A stretch of DNA of 64,000 nucleotides from assembly GCA_030685235.1 (NCBI GenBank), contig MU839131.1, positions 62,001-126,000 of the forward strand, read 5' to 3'. The notes beneath the pieces are model-generated. The model searched no databases and was not told the origin of the DNA. It saw nothing but the letters and a program-made list of their open reading frames with translations. This document shows, in pieces, positions 34,203 through 46,275 of the stretch (position 1 is the stretch's first letter; every line of letters begins with the position of its first letter). A program made the translations under genes and the position numbers. Source of the stretch: Copromyces sp. CBS 386.78. Lineage: Eukaryota > Ascomycota > Sordariomycetes > Sordariales > Sordariaceae.

Positions 34203-35629
34203 CTATTGTGGTTTCCGACCCCATACAACACGTCCCATCATGTATCCGTGGATCTTGGGGTTATTGATATCCCTTCTCAGATGGCGGGCAAAAACTTTCG
34301 CTTCATCCGCAGTCCAACCAAGGACAGAGTGCCAGAAGTAGTGGATGTAACCTACAACGGATTGTCAGAATCGACTGGACCATGGCTCAAGGCTAATTAA
34401 GGAAGGGAGAGGAGGCGGAGTTGATCACGAGCGAGCTTACCTTCAAGATCGGCCTCTAGGGCTAATTTCTCCCAAAGGCCCTTTTCCGCTTCTTCCTTAT
34501 CAGAGGGCCAGGTACCGATTGGGAGTCGGAAATCCTTGAACTCGATATCAACGAACCCAGCAGCCTCCATACCTTTCCGCTGGAGATCCTGTTCATACAC
34601 CTCAAACGTTCTTCCAATTTTTTTACCGCCCTCCCGGAAGACCTTACCCCATTGGTCGAGGGGACTACCTTCCTTAACCGTCCCGTCATCGGACGAAAAG
34701 CGAGATCCGGGAACAAAACTCTCCACATAAGCTCCGGGCTTAGCGACTCGATATGCGTTGTGAAAGAGAGTGTCCCAATTAGTAACTACGCCTACCAGAT
34801 AGCGCAAATTGACAAAATCGAACGTATTGTCGGGCCAGGTCCATTCCTGATTGCAATCCTCAAGCTCAAACTTAACGTTCGGGGGGACCCAAGTAGGTTG
34901 GATAGGGGTGACATCTGTGCCTATAACTTCGGCGTTGGGAAATTCGTCGGCAAAGTCACTAGATAAGTGGGCAAGTAAGCCAACCGAATGCGCTCGAGAG
35001 AGACATCCAAGCGGAAGACAACGCAGAGAATAAGACTTACATCGCCCACAGCCCAAGCCCCGTCCCGATATCGAGTACCTTATGAACCTTCTTCTGCTCG
35101 AGAGGGGAGTAGAATAGCTTCCCATCCATTTGTAACATAACAGTGTGGTTCCTTCTCCTGTAGTCAGCCTATCTTCCCTCGAAGGCAGGGCTACTTTGCC
35201 AGAGGACGGTGCAAATGCTTACAGAATTTCCATAGCGTCAACGTGGCGTTGATCGTTTGGCTCCCATGACTCTGCGTTACCGATTTCGGCATGATACGTT
35301 CTCCCATGAACCTCGCGGTACTTGAAAATGCTCGAGCTTAGCGAAGCGGTGGTGGAACCGAAGGAGCCGATGGAAGACGCCCCATCATCAATATCCTCTT
35401 CAGGGACCTGCAAAGACGGGCGAGGTTGTTAGCAGGTGTAAGCCAACTTGATAACCAGGGGGCTGCTTGAGGTACTTACCGGTTGGTCCGTCCAATGGGT
35501 TGCAGGGAGAATACCAGCTGCGTTTTGTGCCTCAGCGGTGAGCGGGGTTGGGACAGCTACGGGTGCCGGCGAGGTCGCTTTGCCCTTAGGGCTCTTGGGG
35601 CTTTGGGGGCTTTGCGTGCTAGAACTCAT
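34203..35629 (-). CDS. LaeA/UMTA-like SAM-dependent methyltransferase, paralogue 2
   Basis: Minus-strand exons 35480-35629, 35223-35407, 35041-35151, 34441-34958 and 34203-34351 give 370 aa. The third exon could instead start at 35157 (CTACAG acceptor); I prefer 35151 because it gives the 111-nt length seen in the other four members that keep this exon separate. N-terminus MSSSTQSPQSPKSPKGKA, then [28 protein letters not shown], motif I VLDIGTGLGLWA and [15 protein letters not shown], then CNQEWTWPDNTFDFVNLRYL and KPGAYVES (Ala in place of the second Gly found elsewhere), ending GRVVWGRKPQ. All four ancestral introns are present. Substrate unknown; the family is SAM-dependent. Confidence 0.88.
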
Positions 35630-35774
35630 GGCGGTGACTGTGGGAAGGACAGCCGAGTTGGCTTGGTGTCGGGCGAGCGAGAGTGTACAGGACTAGAACC
35701 TGACAGAGTCGTTCCATGGGCAGGACTTTAAACCATTTTGGTGAAGTGGTATCGTACGGTAAAGGGAAGAATGT

Positions 35775-35802
35775 ACAGTCTCTTTCACGGTTGCGTTACT
35801 GT
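35775..35802 (-). promoter_or_regulatory. Conserved upstream block of methyltransferase 2
   Basis: On the sense (minus) strand ACAGT at the 35802 end and ACTGT(ACA) at the 35775 end, 146-173 bp before the ATG. Same inverted pair and similar spacing as upstream of paralogues 1, 3 and 4. Confidence 0.45.
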
Positions 35803-37054
35803 GAGGCACGCACGAGACTGGCTGGAGTTCCTTCCTGATACGGTCCTAGGGCCATGCAATTGGTGAGACCGTGACGGTGCCGTAGAGGACGGGGATCCTT
35901 GATTCCAGGGGTGTTTCTATCTGACCAATCGACAGCTACCAAACATCGGTTCTGCACGCTGCGGGGCCCTAATAGCTTCTTCTCGCTATGCCTCTTTGAT
36001 CTCTGCCGTGCCCTGCCGTGCCCTGCCGCTGAGGGGTGCAGTGACTTGATGCAGTTTCCTGTCAAATCCAGACAAGAGAAGAACCGTCAAGGTCGGTTGG
36101 GTCGATGAGTCGCTCCGACCCACCAAAGAACGTGAACCGTACCCGGTGAAATTCCCGTGTTCATAGGCCACCAGCACGTTCGCCCCGACTGTGCGAGCCA
36201 AGGCGGGTATGGGCAACCCGTCCGTCACGTTGGAATCCACCAGTTTTGACATCAACTTGTAGGGGTTCTTTCCCTGCAGCAGGCTGCAGTAGCGTTCCAA
36301 TCCGGTCGTGCCGCGGAGTGACAGGTCTCGAAAAAGGTACACGTCGTCTCCACTGCTAAACAAGCAGTGGATAACCACATGCTGAACGAAGGTTATGATC
36401 TGATAAAGTTGACGGGGTTCACGGCCCCGCCTGCCAAGGGGGCCCTAAGACATTGGGGCACCTGGAAGTGCGACGAGTAATGCAGATTGAACATCTGACC
36501 TCAAGATCATTGGACAGGAGGTTCTGCTAACGGTCGTGGCAAAACGCGGATCGATTTTCTATTGAACTCGAATTGAGCGCTGGGCTGAGTGAGAATCTCG
36601 TTTGCTCCTGGCTGGCACCTTACTCGTTAGCACATTGAAATGACACAAGGGGGAAGAAACAAAGTCATCAGAAAGACAAAATTTGTGTTTCTGTCCTTGC
36701 TTCTTTTTTTTCCCCAATGGCCGAGTAGGTAATGTACCATTTCCCGCCTCGAATCATGTCATTTACCCATCTGCCCGCAGGCAGTGAGAAAGCGAACGCG
36801 GCGCCTCTGGCTTACTCTTCCATTGGGCTGAGGTCTTGCACTGGACCACGGGTTCAGAAGTGCAGCACAAGGAGTGGTGGACGGAGAAGGAGCGGATGCA
36901 GCAGAAATGGTGCTGTAGAATGCAAAAATCATAGGATCTGACGTACCCTTGAACGTCAACTTCAGTTCAACCGTCGCACCCCATCTTCAAAGATTTGCAG
37001 AACCAGGGTGAGCTTCCATTTAGGTGATCGACCCACCTCGATCGATCTTGCGAT
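35803..37054. other. Upstream and intergenic region of paralogue 2, no gene recognised
   Basis: Includes a stretch near 36273-36290 (CCCTGCAG..GGCTGCAGTAGC) that recurs 603-660 bp upstream of paralogues 4 and 5, evidence that the duplicated units extended well beyond the coding region. A short CCTGCCGTGC direct repeat lies at about 36003-36030. Remaining frames are short and unassigned. Confidence 0.45.
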
Positions 37055-37539
37055 TTATCGAATCGTTGCATCTGATATCGTACGTGGTGTCGACAAGAAA
37101 ACCGAACGCATGGGCGTCTCATCGAAGTTATGATGCATTTCTTGACCACCTGGCGAAAGGGGGGAAAGTTAGTTGATTGTGAGTAAGATGGAGGGCTGAG
37201 CTGGTAAGTGAGAAACATTCGAGATACTTACTCTGCGGGAATTGGGCGGGACGGATCAACCAGACGGATGGCCCTGGAAGCCCTAGATCGGTCAGTATCG
37301 ACCGTTGGATGTCTAGCCGGCTGCGGGGTCGCCGACGAATGCGAGATTCGGATATCTGAAGGAGGTGGGTGTGAAGCTGTACAATAAGATGCATGGTTAG
37401 TTTGATGGGGTGGTGAGAAGGATGATGAGTTGACATCTGAGCTGAGACTCACTTTGAGGTCATTGGAGTCTTGAAAACCCCGCGATGGGAATCTAGATGG
37501 CAATGAAGGAGACGCCACTGTATTTTCGCTCATTTTCAT
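37055..37539 (-). CDS. Putative three-exon small protein, unknown
   Basis: Minus-strand exons 37453-37539, 37232-37376 and 37055-37149 join in frame to 108 aa using consensus borders: AAA|GTGAGT, TACAG|CTT, CAGA|GTAAGT and CGCCAG|GT. The product begins MKMSENTVASPSLPSRF, has a basic centre (SESRIRRRPRSRLDIQRSIL) and ends TISDATIR. No family recognised. In-frame joining across two introns supports a real transcript, but the protein is short and could be chance. It lies between paralogues 2 and 3. Confidence 0.35.
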
Positions 37540-37859
37540 GGTCAAAGATTATATTGCCATCCGTGCAGCTAGCCCTGGTGTCGTTTAACTGATGTGATTG
37601 GTTCCGGTTGATCTTATGATGCGGGCGGCTTGACAGCCAAATCTGGAATCGTTGAAAGTCGTTGTCTGGGCAAGGAGGGTGAAGGCGCGTCTTGGCCAAA
37701 GATTCTCAAAGATTGCCGGCACGGCTGCACGGGTCATAAGGCTGAGCAGAGTGGCCTGCAGTCGGCTGGCGGGGCTGGCAGGAAGCTGAGAGGCGGGCAT
37801 CGACGTCGTTCGAGTTTCATTTCATAATACCTGCCCATTACCACAGGAACATTCCGTAA

Positions 37860-39364
37860 TCATCTGCCCGTCCGAGTGTTTTCTGGGAATTGATCTGGCT
37901 TCCTGCCCCAGGCACTGCGTGCCCAGAAATAGCCATGAATGTTGGGATTGCTCCACTCTTTCCTGAGTTGGTCGGCATACGCCTTGGTCTCCTCCGGGGT
38001 CCACCCAACCAAGCAATTGAAGATGTAGTTAATGTATCCTGTTTCAAGACGGTAGGTCGGTCAGCCAAGTCACCAATAGTAGAATCGTGGAGTCCTCGCG
38101 GCACACGCAAGCTTACCTTCAAGGTCCGCCTCAAGCGCTATCTTCCACCAAAGGCCTCTCTCAGCCGCCTCCTTGTCACTACCCCAGCCGCCCATTGGGA
38201 TAAAGTAGTCTTGATACCTGATATCCTCAAAGCCAGCAGCTGCCATAGCCTTGCGTTGGAGGTCGTTCTCGTAAACCTCAAAAGTTCGGCCGAACTGTCT
38301 TCCACCTTCATTAAACACCTTACCCCATTGTGCCATGGCACTGCCCTCATTTAGCGTACCGTCGTCGCACTGGAAAGTGGTGCAACCGACGAAAGTCTCG
38401 ACGTAACCTGCATGTGAATTATGTGAGTGATTGTCAATGGACAGCGGGTGGATGGGAAGACGGGAGGTCAGGGGGTACGTACCACCCGGTTTACAAGTGC
38501 GGAAAGCCTGGCGATGGAACTCATACCAATCTTCGATAACGCCGACCAGCATGCGCCCATGGATGAAGTCAAAGGTGTTGTCAGGCCAGGTCCATTCGAG
38601 GTTGCAATCATCCAGCTCAAACCTGACGTTGGCGGGCACCCAGTTAGGTTGAATAGGGGTGATGTCGGTACCGAGGACGTCGGCGTTGGGGAATTCGTCG
38701 GCGAAGTCACTAGACAGCATGGGATATACTGTTAGAAGGACGATTTGAGACTTGTACCTGTCAGGGTGCGAATCGCCTGGCTGACCTCGGGCGCAAAATC
38801 AGGAAGCACTTGGAGGCCTGACGAGCACGTATAATGAATGCGTTGAAGTAGAACTTACATTGCCCACAGGCCCGTCCCTGTGCCAACGTCCAACACACTT
38901 TGGATCCTTTTCTTATCAAGTGGAGCGCAATACAACCTGCGTCCGATAACGAGCGTAAAAGTGTGGTGGCTATTACCGTGGTTAGCATACCTATACAACC
39001 GAGGCTCACGATGTGTTTAAGATGTTCAGGCAGGTATTTACGCAATCTCCATTGCATCGATATGACGCTCATCGTTGGGTTCCCATGATTGTGCATTGCC
39101 AATATTGCTATGGTAGGTTCTTCCATGAATGCTGCGATACTCGTAGATGGATTCGGTGAGCGAGGCCGTCTTGGCCCTGGCAACAAATCCATCGTCGGGC
39201 TCCTCTTGCGGGAATTGCTGTTGCCAGTGTGAGGCGGGAAGAATGCCGATGGCGGTTTGCTCCTCATTGCTGAGCAACATCGATATTGGAACCCTTGTAG
39301 GCCCAGTTGCGGACGATGATGCCTTGTCCCTTTGAGTTTGGGAGCTTTCGGTGTTGCAAGCCAT
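37860..39364 (-). CDS. LaeA/UMTA-like SAM-dependent methyltransferase, paralogue 3
   Basis: Minus-strand exons 39042-39364, 38859-38969, 38483-38709, 38117-38407 and 37860-38038 give 376 aa. The first intron of the family is missing (GILPASHWQQQ runs straight on), as in paralogue 4. A 75-nt intron (38408-38482, GTACGT..ATGCAG) splits the GGY codons of CKPGGYVE, a position uninterrupted in all five others; without splicing the motif would be destroyed. Motif I is VLDVGTGTGLWA followed by [15 protein letters not shown]. The C-terminus extends past the usual GRKP end (WGRKPDQFPENTRTGR). The donor after the first exon (GTAAAT) is weaker than in its relatives. A Copia element sits 153 bp upstream of the ATG, separating the gene from its conserved promoter block, so expression may be altered or lost although the coding sequence looks intact. 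Confidence 0.87.
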
Positions 39365-39512
39365 GTTTCTGATTATAACGGGTGAACGAAGATGGAAAAC
39401 GAGATGTGGGCAAGCTGGACGTTGGGAATGAAACCCGTGGAGATGATAGACCGCCGAAGTGTTCAGGATTCCGCGTTGTGTGGTCGAGCGCAATTCCGCA
39501 AGTTGGCAAGTG

Positions 39513-39517
39513 CAAAG
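39513..39517. repeat. Copia target-site duplication, left copy
   Basis: CAAAG, repeated at 46450-46454 directly after the right LTR. Confidence 0.92.
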
Positions 39518-40140
39518 TGTCAGATTTACTGGTGTGTGATCTGGTTGATTGAACTACCATAGCGCGCAAGGGGTGTTTTAGAAAATGATCTCAACTATGA
39601 TCTTACAATTATAAAATATGATTACTGCAAAATGGTCTAGGGACCATATTTAGTGTAAAATATAAGAGTTCATCAAATCAACATATATTATAGTAATAAT
39701 TTTAGTTTAAATAATTCATTAAGTGAAAATATTTTAAATATATTATTAATTTATTCAAATAATTATTATATAGCTATATCGAACTTAAGGTATAGAGAGG
39801 AATTCTTATCGAGATAATTTTATATATAAAAATCATTTTCAAAAATCAATTTATTTTTTATAGAAAAGCTTATTTTGTAGATGAAATATTTTGAATTAAA
39901 AGTATTTACTTTGGAAAAAAAATTTAAAAATATAAATATAATTGGAAAAAGATTTATAAATATATATCCTATATTTAAAGAAGGCTTTTATATAACTGTA
40001 AAAAAAGACTAGGAATTTATATATTATTTGTAAGAAATAAAATTTAAATACCGTTTATATAACTGTAAAAAAAATTATGAGAAAGTATATTTTATATATA
40101 AAAAATTACCTTTAATTTAATAGGTATTTAATTAAAGGGG

Positions 40141-40160
40141 TTTTTTTTTTTTTTTTTTTT
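40141..40160. repeat. Homopolymer T20 inside TA element copy 1
   Basis: Twenty T on the plus strand, thus A20 on the minus strand about 40 nt downstream of the tRNA-like unit. Copy 2 has only short T runs at the equivalent place. Confidence 0.9.
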
Positions 40161-40191
40161 CAATATCATCAATAATAAATTGAAAATTTTT

Positions 40192-40272
40192 GGTTACAAC
40201 GAGGAATCGAACAAGAGTCTAACAATGAAGAACTACTTCATTAACCACTTAGCCACTAAGCTAAATAGTTAT
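40192..40272 (-). other. tRNA-like unit with Pol III A- and B-box inside TA element copy 1
   Basis: On the minus strand TAGCTTAGTGG (40253-40263) fits the tRNA A-box, GTTCGATTC (40204-40212) fits the B-box, and between them ATGAA-GTAGTTC-TTCAT (40225-40241) forms a 5-bp stem with a 7-nt loop and T at position 33, giving a nominal AGT (Thr) anticodon. TTTT follows within a few bases of the 3' end. The acceptor and T-stems do not pair properly and the D-arm has a duplicated AGTGGYTA, so it is tRNA-derived rather than a functional tRNA. Confidence 0.55.
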
Positions 40273-41063
40273 TTCTAGGAAAAAAGGCTAATTTTTTCTA
40301 ATTATAAAGGGGAAGTGTGAAATTAAGAAAGAAGGTAGGAAGAAAAGACTTTAGAACTTTGAAAATTTTAAATTTTTATACTCGAATTTCTATTATATAT
40401 AAAGAGAAATATAATTGCAAAATTTTATAATAGTAAAGATAATATAATTGTAAAATTCAATATTAAGAAGAATACTATTATAAAATTCTATAATAGAAAA
40501 GGTAATATAATTGTAAAAATTTAATAAAAATAAGAAAAGTCTAGAAGATTATAATATATTAACCTTATTTATAAGTTAATATATCTTTTAATAATAATTT
40601 TCAATAAGTATAATTAATTTTGTAATAATTCATCTTATCTATAAGCTTAATTTAATAATAAAATAATTTAAAAGTTAAAATATTTTAATTTAAAGACTAA
40701 CTTTTTTGCAAAATGATATTGAAAATGATTTTTGTATCAAAATTAAATTAATATAAAAAGATTATAATCATAAAATTATATTTCTGTAAAGGAGAGGGTC
40801 TTATATAACTAAAATTATTATTCGTATTATATATAATTTATATAAATAAAATCCAGTTTTCTAAATATTATACTGGCGATGATTTTTACAAATATAATAC
40901 TCTGTGCTCTATATGATTATAATAGATTTAATACTTTCGTTTTAAAGATAATACTGGATATTATTTTACAGTAGGAAAACAGACCCTCAGCCGGAAAATA
41001 GTCCAGTGACAAGGAGACCATCCGGAAGACCATTTTTACAGATGCCGTGTGCGCGCTATGGTA

Positions 41064-41198
41064 TCTAGAAACTGGCTGTATGACTGATCCGCTCCAGAAG
41101 GTCTGGGGGGTGCTCGGGTATCTCGGAAATGCCAAGACCTTAATCAGGTGATTGGGACTCGCCTCATCTAGTCGAGATCTCCACCCTATAATCTAATA
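41064..41198 (-). repeat. Copia 3' LTR, part right of the nested element
   Basis: Matches 46315-46449 in order and length (135 bp); the other 39 bp of this LTR lie at 39518-39556. Only the inner end (AATCTAATA for AATCTGACA) shows RIP-type changes. Confidence 0.92.
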
Positions 41199-41400
41199 CA
41201 CCCCCTCATTTACAGACCTCTTTTACTTATTTTAAGGTCAAAAGTAAAGCTATTTACAAATTTCTTATACATTCAAACCTAGTTTCTTATCTAAATCGTT
41301 TAAATTAATCTCCTCCAATCCTGGATTATCCTTCTTTCGGGGTAGTCTTTCTACTATACCCAAAAACTCTCTAAACTTCTTATACTTTAGAATATCCAAT

Positions 41401-41466
41401 ACTTTTATTAATCTATCTACTAATATTAATTTCGTATCTAAATATTCGATTTTAAACGTCTTCTTA
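41401..41466 (-). pseudogene. Copia RNase H terminal motif remnant
   Basis: The minus strand reads KTFKIEYLDTKLILVDRLIK, corresponding to the TK.MLADGLTK motif that ends Copia RNase H domains, with substitutions explained by RIP transitions. Its place next to the left LTR fixes the direction of the element. Confidence 0.7.
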
Positions 41467-42280
41467 ATAAAAATCTCCTCCCTTAATTAATATCTATAAA
41501 TATCTATATATTTCATTTTAGTACTAAAAGTAGGAATCTCCTCTATAAACGCCTTAATAATTTACTTATTATCGTATCGTAGAATAAGAATAGGATCTTC
41601 CAATAGCCTTACCCCCAAAGCGAATATTAACTATATTATAAATAGGGTTTCCTTAACTACCTTTTTAATTATATATAATTCTACTTCTATTATTAAGGTT
41701 ATAATAACGGTTTATTTAATTATACCCTAATAGATTAAACTACTATAAAACTTAATTATAAAACCCTATAAACTCTTTCAATCGTTTAAATTATTTATAA
41801 ATGAAATATTTAAAATTATTTCTAATTAGTTGCTACCGTTAAAATATAATACTTAAATTTTAATAATTCGAAAATATTAAATTACTTTCTCGCTAACTAC
41901 TAAATAAATAAGACTAAAATTATAATTATATTGTACTAATCTACTTATTAAAAATACAATATTTAATCGAATATTAACCGTTACGTATAATAATAAACCT
42001 ATATTAATTTAATAGGAACGGATTTCTATATAGCTAACAATACCTTCGTAAAGAATTAATTCTATATACCCTATAAGTACTAAAATAAGTTAAAAACTAA
42101 ATTTGAATAATTTAGAAATTTCTTCGATATAAACTTCCTATAATAATTAAATTTTTTTCTAATTTTAATTACAAATAACTTCAATACCTAAAAACTATTA
42201 GAACTCATTTCCTCCTATAAAATAATATTTCAATTATAATTCTACAATATATTTATTAACCTCTTTTATTTTACTCTTAT

Positions 42281-42375
42281 TAAATGTAAATATAATATTA
42301 TTAATGTAATAGAATATAAAAATACCGTTCTTCTTCATAAAACACGGATCTTCAAAGATTACTTCGAAGCCTATA
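42281..42375 (-). pseudogene. Copia reverse transcriptase catalytic region, mutated
   Basis: The minus strand reads FIGFEVIFEDPCFMKKNGIF, then IFYYINNIIFTF. The catalytic box is Y-I-N-N (42297-42308), where Copia has YVDD; Val-to-Ile and both Asp-to-Asn changes are single G-to-A transitions. Both metal-binding aspartates are therefore lost. Confidence 0.9.
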
Positions 42376-45124
42376 AATTTAAACGTACTACTAAATTCCT
42401 TTTACTATAATAAAAATATTCGTTGTAGATTATACAATACTTTAATTAATTTAAAGACTTTACCAAAAATTTAATACCTAGGAGGTATACGTATATAAAT
42501 CTCCTTATTAAAATATATATTAACGAAGGTATTAACTGCGTCGTATTAAATTAATTCAAAATTAAATTTTACAACGAGAATAATAATAGATCGGAACGAC
42601 CTCCTTACTAGGGTAGAGGCGTACGTATCTATACTATTCTTATTCTATTAATCGCCTCTTATAATAAACCGTACCTTATACTTATTAAACGTCCTATTCT
42701 TATTAAATTTATAAACGTATACCTATATATAATCGAGAATCTATTTACTTCATAACCGTAATATATCCCTACTAACCTCGATCTACATCTTTATATTTTT
42801 ATAATTCTATAAATAAATTTTTTCTACCTCTTTAAAAAATTAGCCTAATAAATAATTATCTAAATTACTATAATATTTAAATATAGAAGGCAAATCTCGT
42901 CGATAAATTCTATTAAATCGGCCTAATTTAATAATTAACCAATATACCTCCGCTTTAATAATAATCTTCCTTATCGTCTTAAAAATTAATTAGGATAATT
43001 TCCCAACGTTAAATACAATTTCCTAAAATTTTTACTAATACGAATATTCATAGATTATTCGATTTATTATATAACTTACGTTAAATACTACCGGCGGGGT
43101 TAATAGAAGCGATAAATATATACCCGTAATATACTTAATAGATATTTTATTTAAAATATAATACGGATTAATTCCTTCTTATAGTTAACCGTCCTCTTCC
43201 TAGGAAATATTTTAATTTTATTCGTAATTTCTATCTAAAAGGTTTAATAATAATAATTCAATATTACTGTTATTAATATCGTTTTATAAACCGTAGCCTT
43301 CTCTTTCTAATAATTCGAATACCCTTAAAAATTATTTATATAATTCGTCGAATTTACTAAATAAATCCGCCAATTCCTCGCTACTAATTTATAAGTCTTC
43401 TTTTAATTTCTTAAAATTTAAATTATACGTAGTCTCCTTATTAAAAATCATATTTCTAATTTAAATAATCCGGTTTATATACAAATTCTATATATAGTAA
43501 ATTAAAATCGTTAAATAACTAATAAAGAAACTTATCTATACTTTAAATAAATATTTTTAATGCTGCTTCTCTTTCTTCTAAACGGTATTCGTTATTATAA
43601 AAGCTTTATAATTATAAACTTTAAAATAATTTAAATTTAATTTATATACCTCTTAATAATTATATTATTAAATAATATAAATATAAAACTATTTAAATAG
43701 AGATTTCCAATTATAAAAGTATTAAAGGGATTTATTAATAAAATAAATAATTATAATAGTAATTTCTAATTATAAATTAATTAGAAATTTCGAATTTATT
43801 AATATAATATTATATCTTTCTTTAACTATACCCCTTAAACGCTCTACCCTACTATTTTATATTTATATATTAAGAATAGAAAATTTAATTATCGTTCTTC
43901 GTTGTAATAACCTTTATTAAATTTTATTATTCATAAATTTATTATCGAATTCGAAAATTTTAACGCTAATATTATACTGCTATTTAAATATATCGATATA
44001 GAATATTAGCGTAATAATAATAATAACTACTTAATAATTAAATAAATAATAATCTTAAATATAATTAAACTAATAGTATATAATAAAGAAGAAATATTTA
44101 ACTCCGTTATTTCCTTTATTAAATTCGAAGAAGTCCGCTACGAATCTTTCCTTTAATCTATAGCCGTAATTTTTAAATATATAATAAATTTATTGTTTAA
44201 TTTTTATTATAGCGTACGCATTGTATTTAACTAATAGTATACCGTAAATCTGTACCCCGTTAACGTTTTATAAATAATTAAATATTTATAATCCTAAATA
44301 CCCGAATTATAAATACTAAATATTTATTATCTATTTTAACGGACGTCGAATATAAGAAATAATCTCGTATTAATGTATTATAAACGAAATTCTAATAAAT
44401 AAAAAGAGGATAATTTCTATAACTATTTAACTATAAATAATATTTAAATAATAAAAAAATAATCTATTAACTTTCTTCAAATAATTATTAAGAGGGCGAT
44501 AATCTTAATAAAAACCCTACCTTCGTAATTAGATATAAGAAACGAAATTAATAGCGAAATTAAGGCAAAAAATAACCTCTTTCAACCGTAGCTTTAAAGG
44601 ACCGTTCTTTCTTTTAACAACGACGTTAACCTCCCTAAACCCTTTAATCGCTACTTAGGTATTTCTAGCCTACATATAATTATTTAAATTAATATAATAA
44701 AAATAAAGGAAACGAATAATTTTATTAAAAATATAAAGCGAATTATTAGAATTAAGAATCGTTAAATTCTTAAAGGGGTAAATTTCTTCCCTAATTTAAT
44801 ATACTCCGCTAACCTAAAAGGTCGTTTTATAAATAATATTATAACTTATATTTATATTAAATAGTTACGCATTTTCTTATTTCTCAAATACTTTCTCTTC
44901 TCCGCTATTTTCGTCTATAATATACTCTACTTCTCTAATAAATTCTAAATTTTTTACAAAGTTTTTTTTAACGACGTAACGGGTATAAAGGCTCAATTTA
45001 ATAACCCTTTTAAATTTAACGTTTAAATTAATATACTAATACTCTTTAAAAATATATAAAGATTTTTCGCATACTCCATATATAAAGAGACTAAATCTCT
45101 TATATATTTAAAGTTCAGATATAT

Positions 45125-45316
45125 TTAATTAGTACTTTCTTTTCCCAAATATAGTACCTTTAGGCCTAATACCCGTAGGCTTTTTATTATTCTTACCTTC
45201 TTAACGAACATCCTTATCGTAAGCATTTTTTTCGTAATTATCGCTAGGTACAAATTTCTAACTATCGAATTCGATATTAATTTCGCTAATACTAAAAGCG
45301 TTATAATATCCTCCAT
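45125..45316 (-). pseudogene. Copia polyprotein fragment near the 5' end
   Basis: A short readable minus-strand frame (ISNSIVRNLYLAIITKKMLTIRMF) lies where the gag-protease part of a minus-oriented Copia element would be. Composition is protein-like, but I cannot assign the domain. Confidence 0.4.
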
Positions 45317-46275
45317 TAAAAATTACCCCGTATTATATAAAATTAATACTATATTTCTTAAAGTCCTTATATACTTCTATAAAAATAAAAATCCTAGCGG
45401 CTATTTCCTTATTGAACTTCTAAATACCTTTATACTATTTAAAGTATATAATTTTAACTATATTAATAAAATCGATATATTAGGAGTTAGGGACTTTAGT
45501 CTTTCCAATACCTATTATTTAACTATTATTTATTATAATAAACTAAATTTAAAACTAATTACCCCAATTTTTAAATTCCTTTATAAATATAATAATAATT
45601 TCCTAATACTACTTCTAAGCTCTAATCTACTTATTGATTACTTTATAATTAATTATAGTCTTAAATTTTTTATACTATTCGTTAATTTCCTACTCTTCCT
45701 TTATAGTATTATCTTATAGATTATAACTAATTAATAATTTTATTTAAGCATATACGGCCTTATTACTAGCTACGAACTCCTTCCAATCTTTCTTATTATT
45801 GGGATAGAATGTAAGCTCTAACTTAAAGAATTCCTTATTAAAGAAATCCGCTTCGGTAATAAGGGTATCGAAAATTATTTCGTTATGTTCTCTAAATTCG
45901 ATCGGAGGGGTTCCTTAAATTACCTCTTCTAAATTAACGATAACAATTCCGTTATTAAAATTATTAAGTTCGATTTTAACGACTTTAATCCGTACCTTTA
46001 TTTTTTTAATAATAGGGTATTAATTAGGATTAAATTATTTTAGTACTATAGGTCTCTCAATTTTACTTTAGATCCATTCTTTAAGGGTATCCGAATTACA
46101 CTTTAACCAGAGCATAGGCTCCCAACGGATCCAATCATCGCTATCTTTAAAATAGGCGATATTCTCCTTAGTATCGTTACTAATCTTTAAAAGAGACATC
46201 GTATCGTTTAATTATTGACTATTAATTAATGCTAATCGTCGTATTAATAGGTAATACGCGTATCAGACTATTAAT

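Larger units (their letters stand above)
39557..41061. mobile_element. TA-flanked inverted-repeat element, copy 1 (1505 bp)
   Basis: Ends CCATAGCGCGC and GCGCGCTATGG are perfect inverted repeats, bordered by TA at 39555-39556 and 41062-41063. The undisturbed Copia LTR at 46276-46449 shows the empty site with a single TA, so both ends and the TA duplication are certain. This behaviour fits Tc1/mariner-superfamily insertion. No transposase is readable. The interior is AT-rich with scattered units of the type ATAATTGTAAAATTCTATAATA and subterminal inverted segments (AAAATCATTTTCAAAAAT and its complement). It is probably a non-autonomous element. Confidence 0.92.

Noticed and set aside
40917..41135. 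Short minus-strand frame at the right end of TA element copy 1, with a counterpart in copy 2 (54807-55016), as a transposase fragment
   Set aside because: The shared part reflects DNA identity of the element ends; the N-terminal parts come from different flanking DNA and no DDE or helix-turn-helix feature is visible.
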